A DNA stretch of 64,000 nt from Gentiana macrophylla. Its lineage: Eukaryota; Streptophyta; Magnoliopsida; Gentianales; Gentianaceae. The stretch spans positions 143,064 through 207,063 of the forward strand of contig JAOBSW010000523.1 of the NCBI GenBank assembly GCA_026214975.1. Direction: 5' to 3'. Position 1 is the stretch's first letter. Every line of letters begins with the position of its first letter. The position numbers and the translations under genes are program-made. Positions 1-11,418 of the stretch are shown here, piece by piece. Below the pieces are notes generated by a model. The model made no database searches. It saw nothing but the letters and a program-made list of their open reading frames with translations, and was not told the origin of the DNA.

Positions 1-441
1 AGATTCAACTTGAACTTTGATCTTTAAGTTGAAGTTAAATCCAACTTGGACTTGTTTTTGAAGTTTGGTTCCACCTCGAACTTGTATAAAACCTCCGGTG
101 AGCGGTGGTTTCCGGCAACCGGTAGTCAAAGTTTCAGATCTACTACTCTTCTGTAAGGATCTACTATTCTTCTATAAAGGTAGCTTCTTTACCTAAATAC
201 TATCATCTAATACATGTGGTTGCGATTATAAGCACCACATTTTTCTTTTCTTTTCCTGTTTGCCGGAAATCTGTCAAAGTCATATATGTCTATCGCTACG
301 CGGACTACCACATGAGATAAACGTGGCTCCGACGAATGAACAGTTGTTTCCGTCAACAGACTAATTACTGTTCCGCGAGATCTGTGGTGACTCTTTTAAA
401 TAAGATTGGGGGTTCTCACAATCGTTTAATATTGTTCCGTC

Positions 442-463
442 CAACTGGTCCTTAATCCAGTTG
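442..463 (+). other. Leader hairpin with CAACTGG/CCAGTTG stem
   Basis: A perfect 7-bp inverted repeat, CAACTGG (442-448) and CCAGTTG (457-463), around loop TCCTTAAT. The same hairpin is readable in most other leader copies. Function unknown; RNA structure in the transcript leader is inferred. Confidence 0.6.
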
Positions 464-547
464 TTACTTTTTTGTTATTTTATTTTTGTCATTTTATTTT
501 TGTTATTTTATTTCTGTTATTTTATTTTATGTTTATACAACTAATCC

Positions 548-566
548 ACTGAGTTATCTTCTCAGT
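548..566 (+). other. Leader hairpin, loop TTATCTT, first of series
   Basis: ACTGAG (548-553), loop TTATCTT, CTCAGT (561-566): a perfect 6-bp stem. It recurs at 43751-43769 and, inverted, near 14236. It lies on the 5' side of the TA-rich centre of the leader. Confidence 0.65.
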
Positions 567-715
567 CGTGATTATAGTATATATGATTATTATATTATAT
601 ATATATATACACTACTTATAATATAAAAAATATAAAAAATAATAAATAAAAAATATAAAAAAGAAGTTCGGTAATTACCGACATATTTACTATTCATATT
701 TATATTTATTATTCC

Positions 716-734
716 GCTGGGTTATCTTCCCAGC
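716..734 (+). other. Leader hairpin, loop TTATCTT, second of series
   Basis: GCTGGG (716-721), loop TTATCTT, CCCAGC (729-734): a perfect 6-bp stem with the same seven-base loop as the hairpin at 548-566 but a different stem. It lies 3' of the TA-rich centre. Confidence 0.65.
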
Positions 735-837
735 TGGGCTCATAACTAGTCATCTTCTAGGTTATTGTTTATGTTCTTACTTTCTTTTTAATTTTTGTGC
801 TTATTAATTGTATCTTTATATATCGTTCTATAAATGT

Positions 838-1130
838 GGGTCCCATGTTGTAAATATCTTTGGTAGTAAATTTTTTGTAGTAAATGGTAATTTTGATGTA
901 GTAACTTTTCATTACCATCAGGGTAATCACGTAAGCGACCAAATTGTTGTTTTCTTGTAATTCCTTCGGAGTATAGATAATAATACTACATTTATCTTGG
1001 TCAAATTGTTTGATTTATCCCTTCTTGTTCATATCCCTCAGACTTATACTAGTTGACAAGCTGATGATACTTGGTCTTTGCTCTTATTTATAGGTGAATA
1101 AGAGACATTTTTTATAGGATTGTCGGGATC
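838..1130 (-). pseudogene. Inverted fragment of component B 3' end
   Basis: Minus-strand match to the end of B2 (about 33611-33920): the last codons of the C-terminal domain and the 3' non-coding stretch that follows. It is fused on the left to leader L1 (838) and on the right directly to inverted leader (1131). Read on the minus strand this is a defective B unit in which everything between the middle of the leader and the last 40 or so codons is missing. An equivalent fragment with the same two joints lies at 50348-50647. No intact ORF. Confidence 0.75.
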
Positions 1131-1327
1131 TAAAGAAAGTAACAACATAAACAATAAACTGGAAGAGGACCAGTTATGAGCCCAGCTGGGAAGATAACCC
1201 AGCGGAATAATAAATATAAATATGAATAGTAAATATGTCGGTAATTACCGAACTTCTTTTTTATATTTTTTATTTTTTATTTTTTAAGTAGTGTATATAT
1301 ATATATAATATAATAATAATATATACT
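1131..1327 (-). promoter_or_regulatory. Inverted leader piece, cut by Athila 1
   Basis: Reverse complement of the 3' half of the leader (the hairpin series, CGGTAATTACCG and the TA-rich run). It is interrupted at 1327 by the retrotransposon and continues at 14226. The flanking ATACT (1323-1327 and 14221-14225) is the target-site duplication. Confidence 0.8.
1323..1327. repeat. Left target-site duplication of Athila 1 (ATACT)
   Basis: ATACT immediately before the terminal TGTCTC of the LTR; the second copy is at 14221-14225, immediately after the terminal TTAACA. A 5-bp duplication is usual for Ty3/gypsy integrases. Confidence 0.9.
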
Positions 1328-3580
1328 TGTCTCGGATTTTATAGCAAAGCAAAACAAACAAGTAATAAATAAATCCGGTTTACCCCAAAGTGCGAGGATT
1401 GTAGTATAGAGGTTAATACCGGAGTCGATCCACAGGAATCGAGGTTGGTCTAGTTCTTAATTTTTGAAAGTTTGTCACGGAAAATAAAAACAAAAAGCAA
1501 TTAAAAGCGAAAACAATAAACCGGACAGAGGGTTGTCAATCCAAAGCAGGAAAGATAATTCTGAACTAAGTTATTTCTACTTTATAACTAAAACTACAAT
1601 TTCTACGATTACTACGATGAAGACGAAAGCAAGACACACAACGATTTCTTTTCAATTAATTTAACAACGAACAAGCAATGATCCACCGATTCCACAACAC
1701 TCAATTTCTTCTCTGGATTATCTTGTAGTGATTTAACGAAAATTGTGATTCACCCATCAAAGGTATGAATTTCTACTTTCGTAGATAATTCGCCTATCAA
1801 TCTTTTATCTTTCGATCTTAAAGATTAACGCTTTCATAACAAAGGTGTGAAATCTCTCAATTTCGTAATCTAGATATTCAACCTAACAACTCTCGTTATT
1901 TTAGATCAAAAATCCAATCTTTAATATGGTGATCTAAGTTTAACAACGACTCTCGTCAAACGTTAAACATCAAATATGCAACGATCTCTCGATATAATTG
2001 CATAAAAACGAATAAAGCATAATAAAGATACAACTTTTATTAAAACTTACAAGATAATCCAAATTCGAAATCGAGATGTGCTAAGAATCGGCTTCACAAG
2101 GCTTGTTCCAACGTGCTTTAGCTTCTCATCATCGTTTTATTACAACTTTATTTATACATACAAGCATATACATATACATACATAGACATATGCATATATA
2201 TATGGCCCAAAACTAAAAAGAAAGAAGAAAGAAGCTTGTATGTATGCTTACATATAGATATACATAGACATATATGTATATATACATACACACATCTTCA
2301 ATTCTTCAACAAAATGATAGAAAAAAGTGGAGAAACTACATGGAGAAAGGGATGGACATGGAGGCCATGAGAGGGGCGGCCAAGGCCTTCTTTAGGTGAA
2401 TGGGTGGTGTTATGATGGATATGTTCTCTCCATGTATGGTGATGGATGTGTGTATATAATGGGAGGTGATATAAGGGAGGTATCATTTGGGGGAGGCTAG
2501 GAGGTTGTTATGGAGGCTTGGGAGTAATGATGAGTTTGTTGGGGAGGCTTGGGAGTTTGTTAGGTAGGCTTGGGAGAGCAAATAAATATCTCCGGTTCGT
2601 CCGTTTTTTCAGCTGTTCGGAAAAAAAATCATAACTTGAGTTGTAGACCTCCAATTGACGTGATTCAAAATGAGTTGGAAAGCTCGTTTGAATATCTACA
2701 ACTTTCATCAAGACCTCGTCCCCTGAAAATGCCTCTAAGTCAGGTAAAATTTCCATCGAAAACAGGTTACGGTAGAAGCTCGTTGGACAAAATTGATCCC
2801 TTTAACTCGTAAACTCGTAGCATCTTCTTCTCTTCCTCAAAATCCATCTTTTAGGATTCCAAAACATGCCTTCTTCATCAAATATTCTCTTTGTCTCAAA
2901 ATATTCTCTTTGTCCCCCAAATATTCTCTTTGTCCCCTCTTAGATTTTTTCTTGCTTGATCGAGCAAAACTCTCGTCTCGTGATTCGAGTCTTTAGTTCC
3001 GTCTCCATGATAATTCTTATCTTTTTACTCGAACACAAAGAAACGAACCACAGTATTTACGACTACAACAGATTTTAATGATGCAAAGATATGTATACAT
3101 ATATATATATATATATGTATACATATATATATATATATATACATAGATATCATCGAGAGAAAAAAAAAAAACAAAAGAGACAAGCAAAAGACAAAGGGAA
3201 TATATGGGGGGCCCAAGGAATATTTTTATTCCTTTGAAGATATATATAAATATATGGATAGATAGATAACTACTACTTATACATTTTAGTAATTATGACT
3301 TGAGTTGATATAATAATGCTCAAAATCCGAACCTTATCATCTTTTAATCATTTTTTAGATCGAAAATATGTATCTACAAGACATCAAAACATTGCAAAGT
3401 GTAATCACATATAAAACCAACGATAAAACACATAAATCAACCACTTTTGCAATTAAACCGTTTAAAACCTCACTTGCTCAATAAATCGATTAAACGCTCA
3501 TTTTCTATGCAAATTATATAAATGTGGAGGAAATCATTATAAAATATATCATTAGAAATCGTATAAAATCACCCTTAACA
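1328..3580 (-). repeat. 3' LTR of Athila 1
   Basis: In element orientation this is the downstream LTR. On the plus strand it runs from TGTCTCGG to CCCTTAACA and matches 11973-14220 closely. It contains TA/CATA microsatellite tracts (about 2150-2290 and 3095-3145). Short open frames inside it (for example 2298-2486) have no support as genes. Confidence 0.92.
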
Positions 3581-3594
3581 ACTCCCCACACTTA
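3581..3594 (-). other. Polypurine tract of Athila 1
   Basis: On the minus strand AAGTGTGGGGAGT abuts the 3' LTR. This is the expected place and composition for the plus-strand primer of a Ty3/gypsy element. Confidence 0.75.
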
Positions 3595-5701
3595 GCTTTT
3601 GCTCGTCCCGAGCAAAACAAAACAAGAATCAAGGCTCGAGAAAAGATAGACACCTCAGCAAATATAACATATATTCAATAAATCAGAGGTTCACCCTGGT
3701 GTGTGTGCATAGCCATAGAAAACTTCCACTAAGTCCAAACTTGAAAAATTCAAAGCAAACTAGCTAATACCCCCTTCAAGCTAGTAATAAATGATACTTA
3801 TAAGATGCACCCTACAAACGTGACATATCCCGAAAGGATAATAGAATGTATCTAGGAACTTTCGATATACTCGAGAGGATAATCCTCTGACATATCTCAT
3901 CGGTTTATCTTGGGGATAAGGTATACGATAACTAAGTCTTTCACCCATGTTCTATTTTTTTATAGAATACTAACATATCCGAACTCATTGCCAAAATCGA
4001 CTATCTTGCAAGTGTCATGAGGTGAGATCGAATACATTAATACCTATCTAACTCTTTTTTTTCTTCTCTTTTTTTCAACACACATCAGAATGAGCTCTTG
4101 CCCGTCATAGCAGAATAGGATATTCGAGATATACCCTACCTTACTCAAATCATAAGGCAGCTTCTTCTGACTGTCGTGAGCTTTTGGTCATCATAGTGGT
4201 ATAGGACATTCGAGATATGACCTACCGCACTCAAATCATCGACCAGCTTCCGACACACACAATTAATTCTATTAAATTCAACTTTTCTTTTTCTTTTTCA
4301 AAGCACAATAGTTACGCTTTACTTATCACATTCAAACCTAAGATATTCACAGTATAACATACTTTGGATCTAAACACAAACTATCATAATTGTCACGATA
4401 TATACGTTAGCACTAAGCACATGACTTATAAGATAATCAACTATCACTAATCCAAAGGGGTATAGCTTTATATTTTAGCTCATCATTCACTATGGCTTGT
4501 GAAAAATATATCGGGTGAAACAACCAACTTACTGAACATACGGAATACAGCATCAATGACTATAAAGAACCGAACAAAGATATGCATTGCTTACTCGGAA
4601 CTAAACAAAAAAACTAAAAATTTTGAAAAATTTAGCTCTTTTTTTTTTTTTTTTTGCATAGAATCATAATGAATTATGCAAATGGTAGATACACATAACC
4701 GACTATTCCTCCCCACACTTAAATCACAAGCGTGTCCTCAAGTTGTGCAGAAAGTAAAAGAAAAAGAACACTTAGTGATTGTAGTCGAAAGAGGCAGTGC
4801 GGAAGTGCTTCAAATCGAGATCGAAATGTCGTAAAGCGATGAGGCGTGGACCATCCACCGGAAAAGCGACATCGTGCGAAAGCGCACAATCACTATCGCA
4901 AATATCCACGCACACTTGACAAACACGAAAATATCTCGGGGATACGGGGGAATATAACATGTTACACAGAAAAATCTGATACAAGCACAGGAAATAATCG
5001 CTCAGATGGAAAAATCACCATACAGGGAAAACATAGGACATCTAAGCATATACGTATCATAGAGAGTATCACATGAGCATAAATCATCAACTCATAGTCA
5101 GATATTCCTACTAGATCATAAAATGAAATGTAGTGAGTCTTTTATACCCAGATCCTCAAGGGTTCAACAACCTAAGTCCAAGAAATGATGTATTTGAATT
5201 TTCTCTTTGTTATACCTCGGGATTTTCGGATAACCACCTAATCGTTCCCTCTTTAATGAAATTCAAACATTCATCCTAGGACTTAGTTGTGTTTTTTTTT
5301 TTTTTTTTTTTTTTTACAGGAAAATGTCTATCCTAAAAAAAAACATCCAGTTCTTTAATGTCTGACTGGTAAAAGACTAACCTAATGAAAATTAAATCAC
5401 GAAATTTAATATTTTTACGGGCTGCCTCCCGGTAGCGCTTTTGGTTAACGTCGTTTGCTCGACAAATCAATTCTCAGCCTGGATCAGGCCACTTCACCTT
5501 CCTTCCTTCCACCACTATATCGTAAGCTCGATCATTGGTGTTCTTTGCGAAGCAAGACATCAAACACATGGGGTCAAGTTTACGATTGTTTTCCAAACAC
5601 TTTTAATCCTCCCCATTGTAGACTTCTTCTTTTCAGCTTTCTCTTTAATTGTGCCTCCCTTTTGAGTTCTTCCATATCCCAACTACCGGCTATAACTTCC
5701 T
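3595..5701 (-). other. 3' non-coding region of Athila 1
   Basis: About 2.1 kb between integrase and the 3' LTR with no convincing coding frame. It holds a two-copy imperfect tandem repeat (about 4100-4160 and 4190-4255, each with the string ATTCGAGATAT and a CTCAAATCAT block), T-rich runs near 4630 and 5290, and a second purine-tract-like motif (minus strand of 4711-4723). Athila elements often carry an env-like frame here; I cannot find one. Confidence 0.6.
4711..4723 (-). other. Second polypurine-like tract in Athila 1
   Basis: The minus strand reads TTAAGTGTGGGGAGG, almost the same as the terminal tract at 3581-3594 but 1.1 kb inside the element. It may be an internal (central) plus-strand primer or a duplicated remnant. 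Confidence 0.4.
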
Positions 5702-6907
5702 CTAATGAACCCTTGCCCGTGATCCTCGAGAAAACAAGTCGGGTGAAAATTCGTCAAACTTAGTGACTTCGGTCATACCACACCCGAGGATGTCGAGGAA
5801 ATGAACAATCAAAGGTTTCTCTTTGATTTGACCTACATAATGCTTGCACCTTTGACCATTCACTCTGAACGGCTGGTCACCATGACCTCTTAGTTCTAAA
5901 ACACCTCCAGGAATGATTTGCAGAATTTCAAAGGGGCCGGACCAATGTGTCCTTAACTTTCCAGGAAACAGATGTAACCTGGAATTGTACAATAAAACTT
6001 GCTCCCCAACTTGAAATTCTCGCTTCTTGATCTTTGCATCATGAAGGAGTTTCATTCTATCCTTACTCATCCTGGCACTTTCGTGAGGCTCGAGTCTAAA
6101 CTCATCTAACTCATGCAAGCTGCTGCAATCGATGTTCACCACATGATTGGGTATCGAAGTTTAAGAACTTAGTAGCCCAATACGCCTTATGCTCCAACTC
6201 AGCGGCAAGTGGCATGGTTTTCCATATACCATCTCGATAGGGTGATGTACCCATGGGGGTCTTATAGGCGATTCGGTATGCCCATAGCACATCATCCAAC
6301 TTAAGACTCAAGTCTTTCTGTATTTCATTTACAACTTTTTCCAGGATCTTCTTTAAACTCGATTGCTTCTCTCGACACGGCCACTAGTCATAGGATGATA
6401 CGGTGTGCCAATTTTATGCCGGACACCATATTTCTCAAGGACTTTCTCTAGTGGTCGGTTGCGAAAGTGTGTTCCTCATCACTAATTAAAAAGCGGGGAC
6501 ATCCAAATCTCACAAAGATATTTTTCTTAAGAAAGCTCATGACCGTTTGTGGTCATTGCGAGAAGTGGCTTGAGCCTCCACCCATTTTGACACATAGTCA
6601 ACACAGACTAAGATGTATTTGTTTCCACAGGAAGATGGAAACGGACCCATAAAATCAATACCCCACACATCAAAGACCTCACATTCTAAAATGGGCTTTA
6701 ATGGCATGTCAAAACGCCTAGTTAGAGTACCGGTTCGTTGGCACCTATCACAAGCCTTGCGAAGGCTTCAATCCTTGAAGATCGTGGGCCAATAGAAACC
6801 GGATGAAAAGATTTTAGCAACGGTTTTCCAGGGACCAAAGTGGCCACCAAGAGGCCCTTTGTGGCATTGTTTAATGATATCACGTTGCTCTCGATTCGAG
6901 AACACAT
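5702..6907 (-). pseudogene. Athila 1 integrase, broken
   Basis: Minus-strand frames at 6111-6311 and 5702-6142 encode the end of the integrase core and its C-terminal part. The first has the Ty3/gypsy string [21 protein letters not shown]; the second has [19 protein letters not shown] and a GPF-type motif (SGPFEILQI). They align well with the Athila 2 integrase at 61435-62250. The zinc-binding and first catalytic parts (about 6320-6907) are recognisable only in fragments across frameshifts. The integrase would insert the cDNA into the genome; this copy cannot be functional as read. Confidence 0.8.
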
Positions 6908-6968
6908 CTTCTCAACAATCCATCTTTACTGATTTTAAAGAGGTAAGGTTCATCCCACACGAAGGTTT

Positions 6969-7502
6969 TCAAATCGAGAAAAATTTCTTCTTCTCCCGAT
7001 ATGAAAATTTCGGATTTAAATATGGGAATGCGGTGTAGTTGACGATTGAGGCAAACCATGAAACATCTGGAGTGCACTCGTCTATATGCATAACATGCTC
7101 GAGAGGAAAGTAAAGGTCTATCTCTTCAGGTTCTTTCTTCTCATCATTCTGCATTCTAGAAACATGATCTGCTACTACGTTTTCACTGCCCTTTTTATCC
7201 TTAATTTGAACATCGAATTCTTGCAGGATCAGTATCCAACGTAGTAAGCGCGGTTTAGCATCTTTCTTTGTCATAAGATAGCGCAGAGCAGCGTGGTCAG
7301 TCCAAACAATGACTGATGCGCCCAACAAGTAACTCACTGAAATTTGTCCATAGCAAAGACTACGCCAATAATTCCTTTTCGTAGTGGTGTAGTTAACTTG
7401 AGTAGGTTTTAGTGTGTGATCAAGGTAAGATATAGGCTGGAATTTCCCCTTAATTCGTTGTCCTAAGACGCGCACTAACAAAGATAGTTGGATGCATCGC
7501 AT
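6969..7502 (-). pseudogene. Athila 1 RNase H domain
   Basis: A 177-codon minus-strand frame. It contains [20 protein letters not shown] and [16 protein letters not shown], the signature end of Ty3/gypsy RNase H, followed by the linker into integrase. RNase H removes the RNA strand of the RNA-DNA hybrid. The frame does not connect cleanly to reverse transcriptase upstream, where a frameshift lies near 7490. The same region of Athila 2 (60600-61100) is colinear. Confidence 0.85.
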
Positions 7503-8646
7503 ATAAGTTCGAAGGGTAGATTCCAGTCAGGAGAGATAAGAATCGGTGCAGAAATCAATTGACTTTTAAGCTCCTCAAACGCTTGCTTGCAACTATCATC
7601 AAAATTAAAAACGACGTCTTCTTTAAGTAAAGTAGAAAGGGGCTTGGCTATCTTGGAAAAGTCCTTAATGAATCTCCTATAAAAACCGACATGTCCAAGA
7701 AAACCTCTAACTTCACGCACATTTCTAGGAAAATTCATCTTCTCTATAGCTTCCACTTTTGCCTTATCTACTTCCATTCCTTTTGCTTGAGATCTTGTGG
7801 CCAAGAACTATTCCTTCATCTACCATAAAATGGCACTTTTCCCAATTTAGGACTAAGTTCTTTTCCACACAGCGGGATAACACTTGGTCAAGATTATCAA
7901 GACAGTCATCAAAGGATTGACCAACGACTGAGAAATCATCCATGAATATTTCCATACACTTTTCAACAAGCCCATCAAAGATTGCCAGCATACATCTTTG
8001 GAATGTAGTGCAGGGCATTACAAAGACCAAATGGCATTCGCTCACAAAAAGCGAATGTACCATAAGGCGGTGAAAGTGGTCTTTTCTTGGTCAATTTGGG
8101 TCTATGGGTATCTGGAAATATCCCGAATATCCATCAAGGAAACGATAGAATGCATGTCCCGCCAGACGTTCTAGCATCCGGTCAATGAAAGGAAGGGGAA
8201 ATGATCTTTCATTGTAACTTCATTGAGCTTTCTATAGTCGATACAAACTCTATAACCCGATGTGAGCCTCAATGCTACTTCTTCGCCTTCTCATTCTTCT
8301 CAATAGTAATTCCTCCTTTCTTAGGAACTACTTGAGTAGGGGACACCCATTCACGCATCGACAATTGCAAAAATAATACCCATGTCCAAAAGCTTAATAA
8401 TCTCCTTTTGACCACCTCTTGCATATGAGGGTTGAGCCTCCTCTGGGGCTGTCTAACACACTTGGCACCCTCTTCGGTCTTAATCTTATGCATACAAATG
8501 TTAGGAGATATCCCTCTGATGTCTCCTACTTGCCAACCAAAGGCTTTCTCATTCTTTCTTAAGACGTCCAATAACTTCATCTCTTCTAATCGAGATAGCT
8601 TGGCAGAAATAATCAACGGAAGCTTGTCACCTTCTCTTAAGAACAC
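7475..8646 (-). pseudogene. Athila 1 reverse transcriptase, broken
   Basis: Pieces lie at 8275-8646, 7764-8063 and 7475-7804 on the minus strand. The catalytic motif reads FMDDFSVVG, the FMDD form typical of Athila/Tat elements, with NWEKCHFMVDEGIVLGHKIS downstream. The connection subdomain is RGFLGHVGFYRRFIKDFSKI. The upstream piece carries EWVSPTQVVPKKGG. The palm region around 8070-8270 is scrambled by frameshifts. Function would be copying element RNA to DNA; inactive as read. Confidence 0.85.
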
Positions 8647-8743
8647 GTATTTGGATGCTTAGGTAACGGCTTGAGTACCAAATCAGCAGGGATCTTCTAA
8701 ACTCGATTTAAGCTCCCCACTTTTCAACTCAACATCATCGAGT

Positions 8744-9341
8744 CTACTTAGTGGTCCCACTTGCCAAAGCTTCTCCTTTCAACAAATCTTTATCAAATTC
8801 GACTTCTAATTGTTCTAGATTCACCCAACCATGATTATTCAAGTTCTCTATTAATCGCTCATATTCGATTTCAATGACCATGACTTGCTTTTCCATGTAA
8901 TCATTAAAATCATCGAGATATATCTTATATAGAAGCCGGTTGGATAATCGAGGGTCTCGAATAGCTTTGGAGACACTATAGCTCACCTCCGATCACCAAC
9001 TCGGATGGTCACTTGGCCACCATCACGGTCAATGAGGGCTCTGTTTGCTAGAAAAAGCGGTCTTCCAAGTATCAAAGGAGCATTCTCATCCTTCCCAGTG
9101 TCTAGGACGTGCACCAAGCGGGAAAGTGAATCTATCAATTTGAACTAGAACATCCTTTAATATCCCCGCAGCTTTCTGGAAGATCTATCGGGAATTGAAG
9201 GTTCATGGTTGTGGGTTCTAAAAGATCATTCAAACCAAGTTTGTTTCTGATGCCAGAGACAATGGCATCGAGACTTATGGATGCACCTAGGTCACATAAA
9301 GAATTTGGAAAGACTAAGCCTCCCATCAACAATGTGAGCAC
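8744..9341 (-). pseudogene. Athila 1 aspartic protease and linker
   Basis: The frame at 9135-9341 contains the retropepsin active-site string CDLGASIS. In Athila proteases DLGA stands in for DTGA. The frame at 8744-8986 is the linker between protease and reverse transcriptase. Both are separated by frameshifts. The protease would mature the polyprotein. Confidence 0.7.
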
Positions 9342-9472
9342 GAATTTCCTGGGTCACCCCTCTTGATTGGTAGATCATCATAACTTATCATAGAGCGAGT
9401 CCTCACCAATCAACCGATCCATGTCTTGAGCTTCTTTTAGAAGAAACAACATCCTTGATGAACTTAGTATAC

Positions 9473-10655
9473 TTAGGCATCTCTACCAAAACATCGAGAT
9501 AATGGAAGATCAACTTGAGTATTTTTCGGAAGATTAAGCACTTTTTCATATTTCTTGTCCTCATGCAATGAAATGTTGCTTTTTCTAGGTGGAAAAGGAA
9601 GTTTCTTTAAATCACTCTTAAAAGACTTTCTTCGAGGATGAACCCGATGACTTTGTCTTCCAAGTCTTTCCACCTCACTACTTTCTCATTTTTCTTACTA
9701 GTCGGGGATCACCCACGACCTCACTTGAATTCTCATTACTTGGGGTTCGACCACCGAGGTCTTTCGATCTCGTTACTTCTCGGGATCAGCCACTGAGTGC
9801 TCTCTTTGCGATAAAGGGGAACGTGGGTGCTCTACTTCCCTCTGCCTCTTTCGCTGGCAGGAGGGGTTAGTGGTTTCCCTGGTTCGGGGGACCACTTAGT
9901 TGAGTACCAGACCTTAAGTTCATTGCACTGGCCTCTTCTCTACCGTAAGGAATTGAAGGTACCAAGTCAGTGAGTTGGCAATTATTCAAATCGGTCTGAG
10001 CAACTTGACCGTCCTTTAGATTCTTTTCGTGGCTGGCGGTACCACTGGGTCTGAAGCTAATCTGTCCGACCAATTGTCCGATTTGCCTCTCAAGATTTTT
10101 CATTGATCTATTTTGCTCCTCCTAAAGGAGTCCCATTGAGCTTTGATATCACTTGAGTGCGAGGGCCTTGAGAGTTTTGGTAGTTTCGCGAATAAGGTTT
10201 GGACCAATTTTGAAATGTAGAATTAGAATTGTTAGGCCAATTATGATTGAACCTTTGATTTGTATTGGAAAAATTGGAGTTCTGGTTCTGATTGTAACTA
10301 GGGTTTTGATTGAAGTTTTGATTTTGATTAAAATTTGAATTTAGATTGAAATTTTGATTTCGATCGAAACCCTGGTTTTGAAGATTACTCGGCCGAAGAA
10401 TTGATTATTGAATCTCGATTGGGTGGCCAAAGAATGCATTCACTTGACATTCTCGTCCATTCATAGGACGTAAACGAGATGTGTGCCCCAAATTGTCTGA
10501 TTCGACATGTGATTTGGATTATCTTGTCCATGATTCGGACGAAGATTAACTTGATTGGTCAAAGGGAAATGAATTGACTTTGGCCAACCATATGGCCGAT
10601 TTGACAACAATTTTCGCAAAAGCGTAACTTGAGAGTTCGTGAAAATGAAGGATTC
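9473..10655 (-). pseudogene. Athila 1 gag C-terminal region
   Basis: Minus-strand fragments at 9473-9673 (basic, precedes protease) and 9867-10103 (begins MKNLERQIGQLVGQISFRP and includes EASAMNLRSG, a string usual at the end of Athila gag). Between about 10160 and 10420 the minus strand encodes an Asn/Gln/Phe-rich low-complexity tract, also present in the Athila 2 gag. Several frameshifts. Confidence 0.65.
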
Positions 10656-11418
10656 TTATTCTTTTGATTTAGAGGCGTGGTAAGAGCGACCATCTGCTTT
10701 GTTTGACATGGCGATTTCATTTTGATTATTCACCTCCTCGATCCTAGGAGGAGGAAGTGGTGCTTGAATAGCTTGATACGAGGGGACATAGTTATATTTG
10801 GCAATATCCTCGAATAATGCCCACCCTCTTGGTGTTTTTTCAGAATGCCCCACTGAAGAAGCGCTGACCATGCCCTTAGTGAGCTCGGTCAAGCATTTGA
10901 AAAATGTGTTGACTTGCCTCTGCAAGTCCAAACCATGATGGGGGCATTTTCTAAGGAGAGCTTTGAATCTCTTCCAATGATCGAAGAAAGACTCATTTTC
11001 CTTTTGATAGAAAGTGAATATTTCACTTAGACACTGGGCTGTCTTAGATGGTGGAAAGTATTGACTCAGGAACTCTTTCTCGAGTTCAGCCCAGGGGGAA
11101 ATTGATTCAGCAGGGAGAGAGTTGTACCACTCTTTAGCCTCCTCGTAAGGAAAATGGAAAAAGTTTCAATTTTATCGCATCCTCACCGACTCTTGGATGC
11201 GAGTCGTACTACATATCTCCGTAAATGTGTGTATGTGAGTATGAGGATTCTCAGATCGAAAACCATGGAAAATAGATGCATGTTGCATCATTTGTATGAG
11301 ACCAGGTTTAAGTTCGAAGGTTGGTGCATTAATGACGGGTAAAAGCGATTGCCGGGTTGACCTTGACTTCACCAGGCATGGCGTGAGTCACCAACGACGC
11401 GTCATCGTCTGCAGCCAT
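10656..11418 (-). pseudogene. Athila 1 gag N-terminal and core
   Basis: A start is visible at 11418 on the minus strand (MAADDDASLVTHAM). A frameshift near 11345 leads into the core, with TFELKPGLIQMMQHASIFHG, typical of Athila/Ogre gag. The remainder (10656-10931) encodes HHGLDLQRQVNTFF and a tail. Gag would form the virus-like particle. Frameshifted and short for the family. Confidence 0.75.

Larger units (their letters stand above)
1..838 (+). promoter_or_regulatory. Pararetrovirus 5' leader copy L1
   Basis: Non-coding leader of the viral family, also present at 28020-28923, 43277-44107, 49471-50348 and 52851-53735, and inverted at 14226-14805, 50648-51470 and about 53790-54391. It starts with a hairpin (TTCAACTT 4-11 pairing with AAGTTGAA 26-33). 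It then carries a doubled AGATCTACTACTCTTCT motif, a run of TTATTTTGTTATTT-like repeats (470-530), a TA-rich centre (575-610), the perfect palindrome CGGTAATTACCG (669-680) and several short hairpins. No long ORF is present. In caulimovirids such leaders lie between the cap site and the tRNA-Met primer site and are highly structured; that role is inferred here. The copy diverges from the others at about 838, before any primer site. Confidence 0.75.

Noticed and set aside
1..838. Repeated leader plus promoter blocks taken as LTRs of a retrotransposon
   Set aside because: They lack TG...CA ends and target duplications. The primer site lies within the repeat unit, not just outside it, and a 30K movement protein is encoded. 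This is the layout of a tandemly integrated pararetrovirus.
2298..3216. Small ORFs in the Athila 1 LTRs (also 12724-13462) as genes
   Set aside because: They lie in LTR sequence, have no homology, and differ between the two LTRs at frame-changing positions.
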